Positions 6,276 to 14,832 of a stretch of 15,457 bases of DNA are shown here, one piece after another (position 1 is the first letter of the stretch; every line of letters starts with the position of its first letter). The notes under the pieces are model-generated. The model saw only the letters and a list, made by a program, of their open reading frames with translations. It was not told the origin of the DNA and did not search any database. The stretch is from Ruminococcus flavefaciens (lineage in GTDB: Bacteria; Bacillota; Clostridia; Oscillospirales; Ruminococcaceae): NCBI GenBank assembly GCA_002309635.1, contig DBXO01000026.1, forward strand, positions 1 through 15,457, in the 5' to 3' direction. A program made the translations under genes and the position numbers.

Positions 6276-8636
6276 ATGAAAACTAATTCTTATAATTCCG
6301 CAAAACAGGCAGCGCTCAAGCGCTATTTCAGCCGCATGAACGATATGCAGCAGGAGGCTGTTTTCACAGTCAACGGGCCCGTTCTCGTTCTTGCAGGTGC
6401 TGGAAGCGGCAAGACCACGGTCATCGTAAACCGTATAGCGAATATGATAAACTTCGGCAACGCCTACTTTGACACAGAGCGGGAGGGCAGCAAGGAGGAT
6501 ACAGACTTCCTTAACGACTATGCCGGGGGTAAAACAGACGACTTTGACACCCTCAGGGATATTGTGGCAGTTGACCCTATCCGTCCGTGGAATATACTCG
6601 CCATAACCTTTACCAACAAGGCTGCGGGAGAGCTCAAGGAAAGACTTTCCGCCATGCTCGGCGAGGAAGCTATGAATATCAACGCCTCCACCTTCCATTC
6701 TGCATGCGTAAGGATTCTCAGGAGCGAGATAGAGGCTCTCGGCTACGGCAGGGACTTTACTATATACGATTCCGACGACAGCCAGCGCATGATAAAAAAC
6801 GTTATGACAGAGCTTGACGTATCGGAGAAGCAGCTTGCGCCAAAGGCTGTACTCAGCGAGATAAGCGTTGCCAAGGACAAGATGATAACTCCTGCGGAGC
6901 TCCGTGCAGAGGCAGGTCAGGATTACCGCAGAAAAATGATAGCAAAGCTCTACGCTCTTTATCAGGAGCGTATGAAAGCCGCAAATGCTCTTGATTTCGA
7001 TGATATACTCGTACTTGCGGTAGAGCTGTTCGAGCAGTTCCCCGAGGTGCTCGAAAAGTACCGCAGCCGCTATAAATACATCATGGTTGACGAGTATCAG
7101 GACACCAACCACGTACAGTTCAGACTGGTATCCCTGCTTTCCCAGGGACACAGGAACCTCTGTGTAGTGGGCGACGACGACCAGAGCATATACAAATTCC
7201 GCGGCGCGAATATAGAGAATATTCTCGGCTTTGAAAATCAGTTCGAAGGTGCAAAGGTCATACGTCTCGAACAGAATTACCGCTCCACACAGACTATCCT
7301 CGACGCAGCGAACTCGGTGATAAGCCACAACAACGGCAGAAAGCCCAAGACGCTGTGGACTGCTGGCGAAAAAGGCGACAAGGTGTACTGGTACAAGGCA
7401 GTTGACGAGACCGACGAAGCTCTTTTCATAGCCAATACCATACTCGACAAATACAAGGAGACAGGACGCTATTCCGACAATGCAGTCCTCTACCGCATGA
7501 ACGCTCAGTCAAACTCCATCGAGCGAATGCTTGTTAAATGCGGCATACCCTACCGCGTTTACGGCGGCATGAGATTCTACGACCGCAAGGAAATAAAGGA
7601 TGTCACCTCCTATCTCAGCTTCATAAACAACCATAACGATATGCTCCGCTTCCGCCGTATAATCAACGAGCCCAAGCGCGGTATAGGTGATTCGACGCTG
7701 ACTGTCATCGAGGACATCAGCCGCGACCTCAAGATATCACCATTTGAGGTACTGAAGAACTGCGACGAGTACGCTCCCCTTTCCAAGAAGACCTCGGCTC
7801 TCAAGAGCGCATATCAGATGTTTGAGATGCTCACCGAGAAGTCGGAGGAGCTCCCTCTCGACGAGTTACTCGACCTGCTCCTTGACAAGACAGGCTACCT
7901 CGACAGCTTAAAGGCACTCGAAAACGGCGACGTAAAGATAGAGAACGTACAGGAGCTCCGCACCTCCATAGTCCAGTACATGGAACAGGCGGATGAGCCA
8001 TCGCTGGGCGGTTTCCTTGAAGAAGTTGCCCTCTACACAGAAGCTGACCGCGACGACGGCACTGAAGACAAGGTGACTCTTATGACTGTACACTCCGCAA
8101 AGGGACTGGAGTACGAAAACATATTCGTTGCAGGCATGGACGACGGAATCTTCCCGAGCTCACGCTCGTTTGACAGCGAAGATGATATGGAGGAGGAAAG
8201 ACGACTTGCATACGTTGCGATAACCCGTGCAAAGAAGCATCTTTACCTCACCAACGCAAGACAGCGTATGCTTTTCGGCCAGACGCAGCACAATGTAACC
8301 TCCCGCTTCATGAAGGAGATAGGCAGCGAGCTCGTTGAAAAACATGACAACGCCGCAGCAATGAAACAGCAGATGGAGGAGAGCGACAACTCCGTCACCG
8401 AGGTGCGCTCGGCAACTCTCCAGCAGCAGCTTGCAAGAAGCAAGAAAACTGCCGCAGGAGCTGCAAAGGAAACTGTTGCATATACCGCAGGCGAAAAGGT
8501 ATCGCACAGTATATTCGGCGAGGGAGTAATAGTCTCCGTAAAGCCAATGGCAAACGATTCCATGCTTGAAATAGCCTTTGACAAGGTTGGCACAAAGAAG
8601 ATAATGGCAAATTACGCAAAGCTGAAAAAGCTCTGA
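6276..8636 (+). CDS. pcrA: ATP-dependent DNA helicase PcrA/UvrD
   Basis: A 786-residue superfamily 1A helicase that unwinds DNA 3' to 5' in nucleotide excision repair, replication-fork rescue and rolling-circle replication, and in Firmicutes associates with RNA polymerase. Motifs in order: Walker A GAGSGKTT (41-48), TFTNKAA (111-117), VDEYQDTN (271-278), GDDDQSIYKFRG (299-310), EQNYRST (332-338), then VTLMTVHSAKGLEYE and AYVAITRAKK in domain 2A. The C-terminal about 50 residues (KVSHSIFGEGVIVSV to IMANYAKLKKL) form the Tudor-like domain that docks on RNA polymerase in PcrA. Walker A and motif Ia are about 40 residues further apart than in Bacillus PcrA, owing to an acidic insertion at about 62-103. 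GGAGA with a 7-base gap supports the ATG start. It is the first gene of a plus-strand series; pyk follows after 30 bases. Confidence 0.96.
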   Translation: MKTNSYNSAKQAALKRYFSRMNDMQQEAVFTVNGPVLVLAGAGSGKTTVIVNRIANMINFGNAYFDTEREGSKEDTDFLNDYAGGKTDDFDTLRDIVAVDPIRPWNILAITFTNKAAGELKERLSAMLGEEAMNINASTFHSACVRILRSEIEALGYGRDFTIYDSDDSQRMIKNVMTELDVSEKQLAPKAVLSEISVAKDKMITPAELRAEAGQDYRRKMIAKLYALYQERMKAANALDFDDILVLAVELFEQFPEVLEKYRSRYKYIMVDEYQDTNHVQFRLVSLLSQGHRNLCVVGDDDQSIYKFRGANIENILGFENQFEGAKVIRLEQNYRSTQTILDAANSVISHNNGRKPKTLWTAGEKGDKVYWYKAVDETDEALFIANTILDKYKETGRYSDNAVLYRMNAQSNSIERMLVKCGIPYRVYGGMRFYDRKEIKDVTSYLSFINNHNDMLRFRRIINEPKRGIGDSTLTVIEDISRDLKISPFEVLKNCDEYAPLSKKTSALKSAYQMFEMLTEKSEELPLDELLDLLLDKTGYLDSLKALENGDVKIENVQELRTSIVQYMEQADEPSLGGFLEEVALYTEADRDDGTEDKVTLMTVHSAKGLEYENIFVAGMDDGIFPSSRSFDSEDDMEEERRLAYVAITRAKKHLYLTNARQRMLFGQTQHNVTSRFMKEIGSELVEKHDNAAAMKQQMEESDNSVTEVRSATLQQQLARSKKTAAGAAKETVAYTAGEKVSHSIFGEGVIVSVKPMANDSMLEIAFDKVGTKKIMANYAKLKKL

Positions 8637-8666
8637 TAAACTCTCAAGGAAAAGAGGCATATTCTT

Positions 8667-10091
8667 ATGAGAAAGACCAAGATAGTATGCACTATAGGCC
8701 CTGCTACAGACGACGAGAACATAATGCGCGAGCTCATGCTGGCAGGCATGAACGTAGCACGATTCAACTTCTCTCACGGTGATTACGAGACGCATGAAAA
8801 GCGCTTTCACGTTATAGAAAGGCTCAGGAAAGAACTGGATATGCCTATCGCAACACTTCTCGATACAAAGGGACCCGAGATAAGGCTGGGAAGATTCGTG
8901 GACGACAAGCCTGTTGAAATACACGACGGCGATACGTACACTCTTACTACAGAGGATGTGCTCTGCGATGACAAGAGAGGCAGCATAAGCTTCAAGAAGC
9001 TTCCCCGCGACGTGAGCATGGGTACGAGGATACTCATAAATGACGGAGTTATCGAGCTCCTTGCGGAAAAGGTAACGACCACGGATATAGTCTGCCGCGT
9101 AGTTCACGGCGGTACCCTCTCAAACAACAAGGGAATAAACGTCCCCGGAGTAAAGCTCTCCATGCCCTATCTCAGCGAAAGAGACATGGACGACCTTGAA
9201 TTCGGCTCAAAAATGGGCTTCGACTTCATTGCCGCAAGCTTTGTCCGCACAGCAGCGGATATCAACTACCTCAGGAAGTTCACACAGAGCCTCGGCTGGT
9301 TTGACGTAAGGATAATCGCAAAAATAGAGAATACCGACGGCGTTGAGAACATAGACGAGATACTCGAAGCCGCTGACGGTATCATGGTTGCCCGCGGAGA
9401 TATGGGCGTAGAGATACCCTTCGAGCAGATACCCGCTATACAGAAGTCTCTTATCAAAAAGGGCTACAATGCAGGAAAGCAGGTCATCACGGCTACACAG
9501 ATGCTTGAATCCATGATAACCAACCCCCGCCCCACACGTGCGGAAATAACAGATGTTGCAAACGCACTTTACGACGGCACCAGCGCTATCATGCTGTCGG
9601 GCGAGACCGCCGCAGGTGCTTTCCCTGTCGAAGCAGTAAAGACCATGGCTCTCATAGCAGAGACCACTGAGAACAATATCAATTACAAGGCCCGCTTCTC
9701 CTCGCGCCGTGCCGAGCAGAACGGAAGCGTTGCAGAGGCCATTGCCCACGCAACGGTTACCACTGCACACGACCTTAACGCAAGGGCTATAATCACTGTA
9801 TCTCTCGGCGGACAGACTGCGAGACTTATCTCAAAGTACCGTCCGAGCTGTCCCATAATCAGCTGCACCATGAGTGAGGTGGTATGCCGTCAGATGAACA
9901 TGAGCTGGGGAGTTATCCCGTTCATAATAGATGAAAAGACCAGTACGGACGATCTGTTTGCCGCCGCAGTTGAAGCTGCCGAGTCACACAGACTTGTTGA
10001 GGACGGCGACCTTGTGGCCATTACCGCAGGCGTTCCACTCGGCGTATCGGGAACCACTAATCTTATGAAAGTCGAGAAAATAGGCAAATAA
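8667..10091 (+). CDS. pyk: Pyruvate kinase
   Basis: 474 residues, the usual length for a pyruvate kinase without the extra C-terminal phosphohistidine (PEP-utiliser) domain that many Bacillus-type enzymes carry. It makes ATP and pyruvate from phosphoenolpyruvate and ADP, the last step of glycolysis, in the cytoplasm. The N-terminal KTKIVCTIGPAT and the substrate-loop NFSHGDYETH (34-43), LLDTKGPEIR (64-73), the catalytic lysine in IIAKIENTDG (K219) with E221 and D245 as metal ligands (ARGDMGVEIP, 242-251), and MITNPRPTRAE with LYDGTSAIMLSGETAAG (301-317) are all present. The C-terminal allosteric domain ends at GVPLGVSGTTN. Only 30 bases separate it from pcrA, with no terminator, so cotranscription is likely. 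The ATG follows an AAGGAAAAGAGG stretch. Confidence 0.97.
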   Translation: MRKTKIVCTIGPATDDENIMRELMLAGMNVARFNFSHGDYETHEKRFHVIERLRKELDMPIATLLDTKGPEIRLGRFVDDKPVEIHDGDTYTLTTEDVLCDDKRGSISFKKLPRDVSMGTRILINDGVIELLAEKVTTTDIVCRVVHGGTLSNNKGINVPGVKLSMPYLSERDMDDLEFGSKMGFDFIAASFVRTAADINYLRKFTQSLGWFDVRIIAKIENTDGVENIDEILEAADGIMVARGDMGVEIPFEQIPAIQKSLIKKGYNAGKQVITATQMLESMITNPRPTRAEITDVANALYDGTSAIMLSGETAAGAFPVEAVKTMALIAETTENNINYKARFSSRRAEQNGSVAEAIAHATVTTAHDLNARAIITVSLGGQTARLISKYRPSCPIISCTMSEVVCRQMNMSWGVIPFIIDEKTSTDDLFAAAVEAAESHRLVEDGDLVAITAGVPLGVSGTTNLMKVEKIGK

Positions 10092-10092
10092 C

Positions 10093-10587
10093 ATGATAAC
10101 CATAACGACCGAACGGCTCATACTCCGTCCGCTGACACTTGACGACGCAGAAGCTGCCTTTGAGTGGACAGGCGACGAGCGTGTGGCGAAGTACATGATA
10201 TACTCCACCCATGAGAGCGTGGAGACCACAAAAGAGTGGCTGAGAAGTATCAAGCCCTCCGAGAATGTTTTCGGCTTTGTACGCAGAAGCGACGGTATGC
10301 TCATAGGCTCGGGCGGAATAAATCTCAAAGAGGACGGCTTCTGGGAGTTCGGCTACAATTTCCGCTATGACTGCTGGGGACAGGGCTATGCTACAGAGGC
10401 TTCAATGGCTATGATAGAATATGTACGCAGCAAGTACGGGAATATTCGCCTGAGAGCCGAATGTGCCGCAGAGAACACAGCCTCTGCACACGTAATTGAA
10501 AAGTGCGGACTTGTTTTCAAGGAATACGGCGAGTACAAAAGCTACGACGGTTTAAAGACTTTTAAGGCAAAAATATTTGAGCTTTGA
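10093..10587 (+). CDS. GNAT-family N-acetyltransferase (RimJ/RimL-like)
   Basis: 164 residues with a complete GNAT fold: ITTERLILRPLTLDDA at the start is typical of the RimJ/RimL type 3 subgroup that acetylates ribosomal proteins, other N-termini or small molecules. The acetyl-CoA pyrophosphate loop is WGQGYATEA (95-103), and ENTASAHVIEKCGL (127-140) carries the conserved asparagine and the helix that closes the fold. The start ATG lies one base after the pyk stop and has no clear ribosome binding site, which suggests translation by reinitiation or coupling to pyk. The substrate cannot be told from the sequence. Confidence 0.9.
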   Translation: MITITTERLILRPLTLDDAEAAFEWTGDERVAKYMIYSTHESVETTKEWLRSIKPSENVFGFVRRSDGMLIGSGGINLKEDGFWEFGYNFRYDCWGQGYATEASMAMIEYVRSKYGNIRLRAECAAENTASAHVIEKCGLVFKEYGEYKSYDGLKTFKAKIFEL

Positions 10588-10625
10588 ACCAATCACTGAC
10601 AACTTCAATGAAAGAGGTATCTACA

Positions 10626-10928
10626 ATGATAAAACACATCGTTATGTTCAAATTAAAGGACGCTGACGGAAGGAGCGAGTACGAAAACGCTCTCGAAGCA
10701 AAGAAACGCTTCGACAACGTCATCGCAAACGTTAAGGAGCTGAAAAAGGGAGAGGTAGTCATCAACTCCAGGGAGGCTCCCGAGAGCAACTACACCATCT
10801 CGCTTCTCTGCGACTTCGAGACTATCGCAGACCTGAACGCATACCAGGTACACCCTGCACATCTTGAGTTCGGCAAGTTCATAGGTACCGTAAAGACCGA
10901 CAGAGCCTGCATAGACTACGAATACTGA
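10626..10928 (+). CDS. Dabb (stress-responsive alpha/beta barrel) domain protein
   Basis: 100 residues from the ATG at 10626, chosen because an AGAGGT ribosome binding site precedes it and the protein then begins with the family's MIKHIVMFKLK strand. An in-frame ATG at 10584 would add 14 unrelated residues. Dabb proteins (PF07876) are small dimeric ferredoxin-like barrels; the conserved histidine pair is seen at H4 and in VHPAHLEFGKFI (residues about 78-89). Related folds act as polyketide cyclases or heme-handling enzymes, but the bacterial stand-alone members have no firmly known function. It sits 38 bases after the GNAT gene. Confidence 0.9.
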   Translation: MIKHIVMFKLKDADGRSEYENALEAKKRFDNVIANVKELKKGEVVINSREAPESNYTISLLCDFETIADLNAYQVHPAHLEFGKFIGTVKTDRACIDYEY

Positions 10929-10934
10929 TTTACT

Positions 10935-10958
10935 TTCTCCTGTCGCGCGGCGGGAGAA
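10935..10958 (+). terminator. Stem-loop between Dabb and SDR genes
   Basis: Ten base pairs (10935-10944 with 10949-10958, two of them G-U) with a GCGC loop, placed 7 bases after the Dabb stop. The 3' flank (UUGCAUAUAU) has only a weak U run, so it may act as a partial terminator or as an mRNA end stabiliser rather than a full stop. Confidence 0.4.
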
Positions 10959-10996
10959 TTGCATATATACAAAAATCCCAACGGGAGGAAGAAAAC

Positions 10997-11740
10997 ATGG
11001 TAAACGCAAAAGGAAAATGGGCGCTCATCACGGGCGCGAGCCGTGGAATCGGATATCTTTCCGCAATATTCATGGCTAAGCAGGGCTGCAATCTCGTTCT
11101 CCACAGCAGAACGGAGGAGCACTGTGCAAAGGTACTCAGCGAGGTAAAGGCGCTGGGCGTTGACGCTTACATTGTGACAGCAGAGCTTTCGGACATGGAA
11201 CAGGTAGAGAAAATGTGCCGCACGATAGACGAAAAGGGCACAAAGCTTGACATAATCCTCAACAACGCAGGACTTCAGATAGCCTACAGAACGGACTATC
11301 TTGCAACTCCCGCCTCAGACTATGACATAAGCTTCAGAATAAACACCACCGCACCGATGATGATATGCTATCATTTCCTTCCGCAGATGAAGGAGCGCGG
11401 CTTCGGACGCATAGTCAATACCACAAGCGGTATCGACCTTGAACCCGAGCAGGCAGGCTACTCCGCAGCCAAGGCAGCACTCAACAAGGTTACACGCGAC
11501 CTCGGCAAGAATTACGAGGGCACGGACGTTACCCTCAGCCTTACAGACCCGGGCTGGTGCAGGACAGACCTTGGGGGTCCAAACGCTCCCAACTCCCCGG
11601 AAAGCGCACTTCCGGGCGTACTGGTGGGAGCCTTCATCGACGACAAGAAATGCGGACGTATCTTCTCGGCACAGGAGTTTACTGGCATGACACTTGAGGA
11701 CGCCGTTGCAAAGGCTGAAAAGCAGGCAGGGGTGTATTAA
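10997..11740 (+). CDS. SDR-family NAD(P)-dependent oxidoreductase
   Basis: 247 residues of a classical short-chain dehydrogenase/reductase. The cofactor loop TGASRGIG (12-19), NNAG (89-92), the catalytic serine S144 (NTTSG) and the YxxxK pair Y155/K159 (YSAAK) are all present, as is DPGWCRTDL (184-192) after strand 6. R38 after the second strand (HSRTEE) favours NADPH over NADH. The fold is close to the 3-oxoacyl-ACP reductase group, but no fatty-acid genes surround it, so a FabG role is not supported; substrate unknown. GGGAGG lies 8 bases before the ATG. It begins 68 bases after the Dabb stop, across a stem-loop. Confidence 0.93.
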   Translation: MVNAKGKWALITGASRGIGYLSAIFMAKQGCNLVLHSRTEEHCAKVLSEVKALGVDAYIVTAELSDMEQVEKMCRTIDEKGTKLDIILNNAGLQIAYRTDYLATPASDYDISFRINTTAPMMICYHFLPQMKERGFGRIVNTTSGIDLEPEQAGYSAAKAALNKVTRDLGKNYEGTDVTLSLTDPGWCRTDLGGPNAPNSPESALPGVLVGAFIDDKKCGRIFSAQEFTGMTLEDAVAKAEKQAGVY

Positions 11741-11779
11741 AGAACACTATGCAGGGCGGCAATGCCGCCCGTGCGTTCT
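11741..11779 (+). terminator. GC-rich stem-loop after the SDR gene
   Basis: GGGCGGC/GCCGCCC (11754-11760 with 11764-11770, loop AAT) extended by GCA/TGC and AGAAC/GTTCT (11741-11745 with 11775-11779). It directly follows the SDR stop. The U tract is delayed (GATACGATACACATTTTT), so termination is plausible but not certain. Confidence 0.45.
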
Positions 11780-11838
11780 GATACGATACACATTTTTCAT
11801 TTGCAGGAGCAGGTTCCGCTCGCCCGCAATAAAAAAGC

Positions 11839-11855
11839 TGTCAGTATTTCTGACA
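11839..11855 (+). promoter_or_regulatory. Small hairpin just ahead of the folC ribosome binding site
   Basis: TGTCAG/CTGACA (11839-11844 with 11850-11855, loop TATTT), 8 bases before AAGGAG. A stem this close could alter access to the folC start; it is short and may be incidental. Confidence 0.3.
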
Positions 11856-11874
11856 TTATAATTAAGGAGAAACC

Positions 11875-13134
11875 ATGAACATCGAAGAATGTATGAGCTT
11901 CATAAATTCCTACACCAAATCCGGCGGCAGGATAACCGACCTCTCCCGTGCAAGGGAGCTGATGAAGCGAGTTGGCGACCCGCAGGAGCGACTCAAATTC
12001 GTTCATATCGCAGGCACCAACGGAAAGGGCTCAACCCTTGAATATATCGCAAACGCCTTGCAGTATGCGGGATATAAGACGGGAAAGTTCACATCTCCCT
12101 TTGTGCTGCGCTATACGGACAGGATACGCATAAACGATGACGAGATCGACGAGGCCTCCCTCTGCGGGCTTGCACAGTTCGTAAAGGAGCGCATTGACGA
12201 CAAGGCGTACTCACAGTTCGAGATAACAATGGCCATAGCCATGCTGTGGTACGAGCGCGAGAAGTGTGATGTAGTCGTCCTTGAAACAGGCATAGGCGGA
12301 ACCCTCGACTCTACAAACATAATACCTCCTCCCCTCCTTTCGGTGATAACATCCATATCCCTCGATCACACAGCGCTTCTCGGCGAGACCGTAGAGGAGA
12401 TAGCCTCCCACAAGGCTGGCATAATAAAGAACGGCTCGGCAGTGATACTATCCGATGACAACCCCGAAAGCGTCCGCGAGCTCATACGCAGGACCGCAGA
12501 GGAAACAGGCGCTGAGCTCATACCTCTTGAACCATGCAAGCCCTCCCCCGACGGCGGACTTTTCTCCCCCTTCATCTACAGAGGAATAACCCTGACTCCC
12601 GCAATGGCGGGCATACATCAGAAGTACAACGCTCAGACAGCCATAACCGCCTGCATATATCTCCGCAGCAAGGGCTTTTCCATAAGCGAAAGCGCCATAA
12701 TCAGGTCTGTGGAGACCACGCAGGTACGCGCAAGAGTGCAGTACATAGACGGCGTGCCCCCCGTGATAGTTGACGGAGGTCACAATCCTGCGGGAGTAGG
12801 CATGCTTTCGCTTATGCTGATGTACCTCAGCACCCGTGGAAAGAAGATATACACAGTTATGGGAATGGTCAACTCCAAGGACTACATAGAATGCGTAAAG
12901 ACTATATCCGAGCTTTCCGACAAGCTCTTTGCAGTTGACGGCTTTGCAGCAAACGCCGTTCCTGCAGAGACTATAGCCGATATCGCAAGCTTCCGCACTG
13001 AAGCTGAAACTGGAACTCTTGCCGAATGCTCAGAACAAGCCAAAAAGCTTGCCCGTGAAAACAACGGCGTAGCAGTAATATGCGGCTCACTTTACCTTGC
13101 AAGCGAATATCTTAATAACGAAAAACAGGCATAA
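11875..13134 (+). CDS. folC: Bifunctional folylpolyglutamate synthase/dihydrofolate synthase
   Basis: 419 residues, a Mur-ligase-type ATP-dependent enzyme of the cytoplasm that joins glutamate to dihydropteroate and then lengthens the glutamate tail of folates. The P-loop GTNGKGST (47-54), KFTSPFVLRYTDRI (71-84) of the substrate loop, LETGIGGTLDSTN (136-148), SLDHTALLG (162-170), HKAGIIK (179-185) and DGGHNP (300-305) are in the standard order. The region before DGGHNP usually contains a PGR motif; here it reads QVRARVQ (283-289), a small departure. An AAGGAG ribosome binding site lies 5 bases before the ATG. The stop codon lies inside the left arm of the strong terminator at 13121-13155. It is the last gene of the plus-strand series, and may be cotranscribed with the SDR gene only if the intervening hairpin is leaky. 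Confidence 0.95.
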   Translation: MNIEECMSFINSYTKSGGRITDLSRARELMKRVGDPQERLKFVHIAGTNGKGSTLEYIANALQYAGYKTGKFTSPFVLRYTDRIRINDDEIDEASLCGLAQFVKERIDDKAYSQFEITMAIAMLWYEREKCDVVVLETGIGGTLDSTNIIPPPLLSVITSISLDHTALLGETVEEIASHKAGIIKNGSAVILSDDNPESVRELIRRTAEETGAELIPLEPCKPSPDGGLFSPFIYRGITLTPAMAGIHQKYNAQTAITACIYLRSKGFSISESAIIRSVETTQVRARVQYIDGVPPVIVDGGHNPAGVGMLSLMLMYLSTRGKKIYTVMGMVNSKDYIECVKTISELSDKLFAVDGFAANAVPAETIADIASFRTEAETGTLAECSEQAKKLARENNGVAVICGSLYLASEYLNNEKQA

Positions 13135-13155
13135 CCTTTGGTTATGCCTGTTTTT
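13121..13155. terminator. Strong bidirectional terminator between folC and the binding lipoprotein
   Basis: A 16-bp uninterrupted stem (13121-13136 with 13140-13155) with a TTT loop. A run of A precedes it and a run of T follows, so it ends transcription from both convergent genes. The left arm includes the last folC codons and the TAA at 13132-13134. Confidence 0.9.
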
Positions 13156-13163
13156 TTCAGCCG

Positions 13164-14810
13164 TCAGCTGTAATTCTTTGCTATTCGGTAGTCCACAGCA
13201 CCTGTAAAGGCGTCATAGCCGATATCCTCATTGTCGTCGTCAGCCACAAGGTAGGAGCTCTTATAGAACAGCGGTATAAAGCCGTACTGTTCAAGTATAG
13301 CCTTTTCCTGAACGGTATAGCAGTTTACCAGCTCGTCCGCCGTGGAGCACTTCATTATCTCGTCAGCCCAGTTCAGCTCCTTTGCCGCACTTTTCAGGCA
13401 GTCCGTGACGGCGAACTCATTGAGCACCGCAAGTCCGCTGTTGAAATCTGCCTTAAGCGGATAAAGGGCGATACTGTAATCCCCCTCCTTTATCCGTCTC
13501 TCAAACTCCGAGGAAGTCAGGTCCTCAATGCCGAGATAGATGCCGAGACTGTCCTGCCAGCTCTGGGAAAGCATGTGGAGGTATCTCGAATCCATGGTAT
13601 TGGAATCCACGATTATCTTCACGCTTTCCACCGAGTTGATATTCAGCTCTGCCTTAGCCTTTGCCAGAAGATCGTTAGCCTGCTTTATATCGAATTCGTT
13701 GAACTGCCTGTCCGAAGCAAGCTCACGGTAGCTTCTTCCGAGCAGGTCCACAGCAGGCGGTATTATACCGTAAGCGGGTGATATATCATTTTTATCCTCT
13801 CCGTGGACGGCATTCCTGTCCGCAGCCATAGCCACGGCCTTTCTGATATCGGGATTCGAGTATATCTTGTCTTCGGGATTGAACAGAAGTCCGAGCGTAG
13901 TAGCCTTCTGCCCGATGATATTGTATTTTCTCGGGTTGTACTCTCCCACCTTCATGGTAGTAAAGCACTCTGCCTCCTTGGTCTTGAAGGTATGTCTCAC
14001 CTCCGCCTCACTGTCAAGCACAGCAAAGCTGAGAAAGCTCGGGAGCACTTCGTAATTATCGTTTTCGTTGACAGTATTCTTGCGCATATACAGTATATTG
14101 TTGCTGCCGTAGGGGTCGAAGAACCACTGTCTCACAAAGAAAGGACCGTTTGACATAACGGACCTGTCGTCCAGTCCGTATCTTCCCTTGGTGGACAGGA
14201 AGAACTCCTCATTGCAGGGGAAAGCGGCAGGAGTAGTCAGCAGGCTGAGGAACTCCGCATAGGGCTTTTCCAGTGTTATCACAAGCGTTCTGTCGTCCTT
14301 TGCCGAAACTCCGAGGCTGTTGAGGGTAGCGCTTCCGTCAGCGATATATCTGCCGTTTCTGATACACATGAAGTCCTTTGCAAATGGCGAATGCATATCA
14401 GGGTCGAGAATTCTTTTCAGCGCAAAGGCATAATCGTAAGCAGTCACAGGAAAGTACTCGTCCTCGTCTATCTTGTCGTCCTCATTCTTATCGAAGAACC
14501 AGTAGTTGTCTTCACGGAGGGTGAAGGTATATTCGCAGCCGTCTTCCGACACATTGTAATCCTCCGAATTGCAGCAGACGATACTGCCGCTGCCGTCCTT
14601 CATAACGAGACCGCTGTACATATTCTTGATGACTGTAGCCGACGAAGGATCGTTGGCAAACTGAGGATCGAGACTTTTTGGATTGTGAGCCAGCGATGGG
14701 CTGTACATATGACCTCCGCCGTCTCCTCTTTTGTCCTTGTCGCCGCAGCCCGCAAAGCTGCCCGCAAGCAGCAAAGCAGCCATAACGGCAGCTTTTCTTT
14801 TATCTTTCAT
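13164..14810 (-). CDS. Oligopeptide-type ABC transporter substrate-binding lipoprotein
   Basis: 548 residues of the SBP_bac_5 (OppA/DppA) family, which captures peptides or other solutes outside the cell for an ABC importer. The signal peptide has a clear lipobox FAGC with lipid cysteine C22. YSPSLAHNPKSLDPQFA (36-52), YTFTLRED (94-101) and the following PVTAYDYAFALKRILDP (121-137) are the standard first-lobe landmarks, and PDIRKAVAMAADR with LDKAxxAxN-like SLANDLLAKAKAEL is the second-lobe pattern. A 12-residue loop DKNEDDKIDEDE (107-118) sits between the third strand and PVTAYDY and matches a calcium-binding EF-hand loop except for the usual glycine. No permease or ATPase genes are in the window, so it is an orphan here. 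The start has GGAGAT five bases upstream. It is downstream of the VanY-like gene, 54 bases away. Confidence 0.92.
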   Translation of the reverse strand: MKDKRKAAVMAALLLAGSFAGCGDKDKRGDGGGHMYSPSLAHNPKSLDPQFANDPSSATVIKNMYSGLVMKDGSGSIVCCNSEDYNVSEDGCEYTFTLREDNYWFFDKNEDDKIDEDEYFPVTAYDYAFALKRILDPDMHSPFAKDFMCIRNGRYIADGSATLNSLGVSAKDDRTLVITLEKPYAEFLSLLTTPAAFPCNEEFFLSTKGRYGLDDRSVMSNGPFFVRQWFFDPYGSNNILYMRKNTVNENDNYEVLPSFLSFAVLDSEAEVRHTFKTKEAECFTTMKVGEYNPRKYNIIGQKATTLGLLFNPEDKIYSNPDIRKAVAMAADRNAVHGEDKNDISPAYGIIPPAVDLLGRSYRELASDRQFNEFDIKQANDLLAKAKAELNINSVESVKIIVDSNTMDSRYLHMLSQSWQDSLGIYLGIEDLTSSEFERRIKEGDYSIALYPLKADFNSGLAVLNEFAVTDCLKSAAKELNWADEIMKCSTADELVNCYTVQEKAILEQYGFIPLFYKSSYLVADDDNEDIGYDAFTGAVDYRIAKNYS

Positions 14811-14832
14811 TCTGTATCTCCTATAACCAAAA

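Noticed and set aside
6204..7328. Long minus-strand open frame of 374 codons opposite pcrA
   Set aside because: It lies wholly antisense to clear helicase motifs, has no ribosome binding site and resembles no family; codon bias of pcrA produces it.
8160..9107. Minus-strand open frame of 315 codons across the pcrA-pyk junction
   Set aside because: Antisense to two solid genes, no plausible start signal, composition typical of a reverse-frame shadow.
9207..9770. Minus-strand open frame of 187 codons inside pyk
   Set aside because: Antisense to the conserved catalytic region of pyruvate kinase; cysteine- and histidine-rich shadow sequence.
11857..11862. TATAAT just upstream of folC as a promoter
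   Set aside because: Transcription would start inside the ribosome binding site, and no -35 box lies 16-18 bases upstream.
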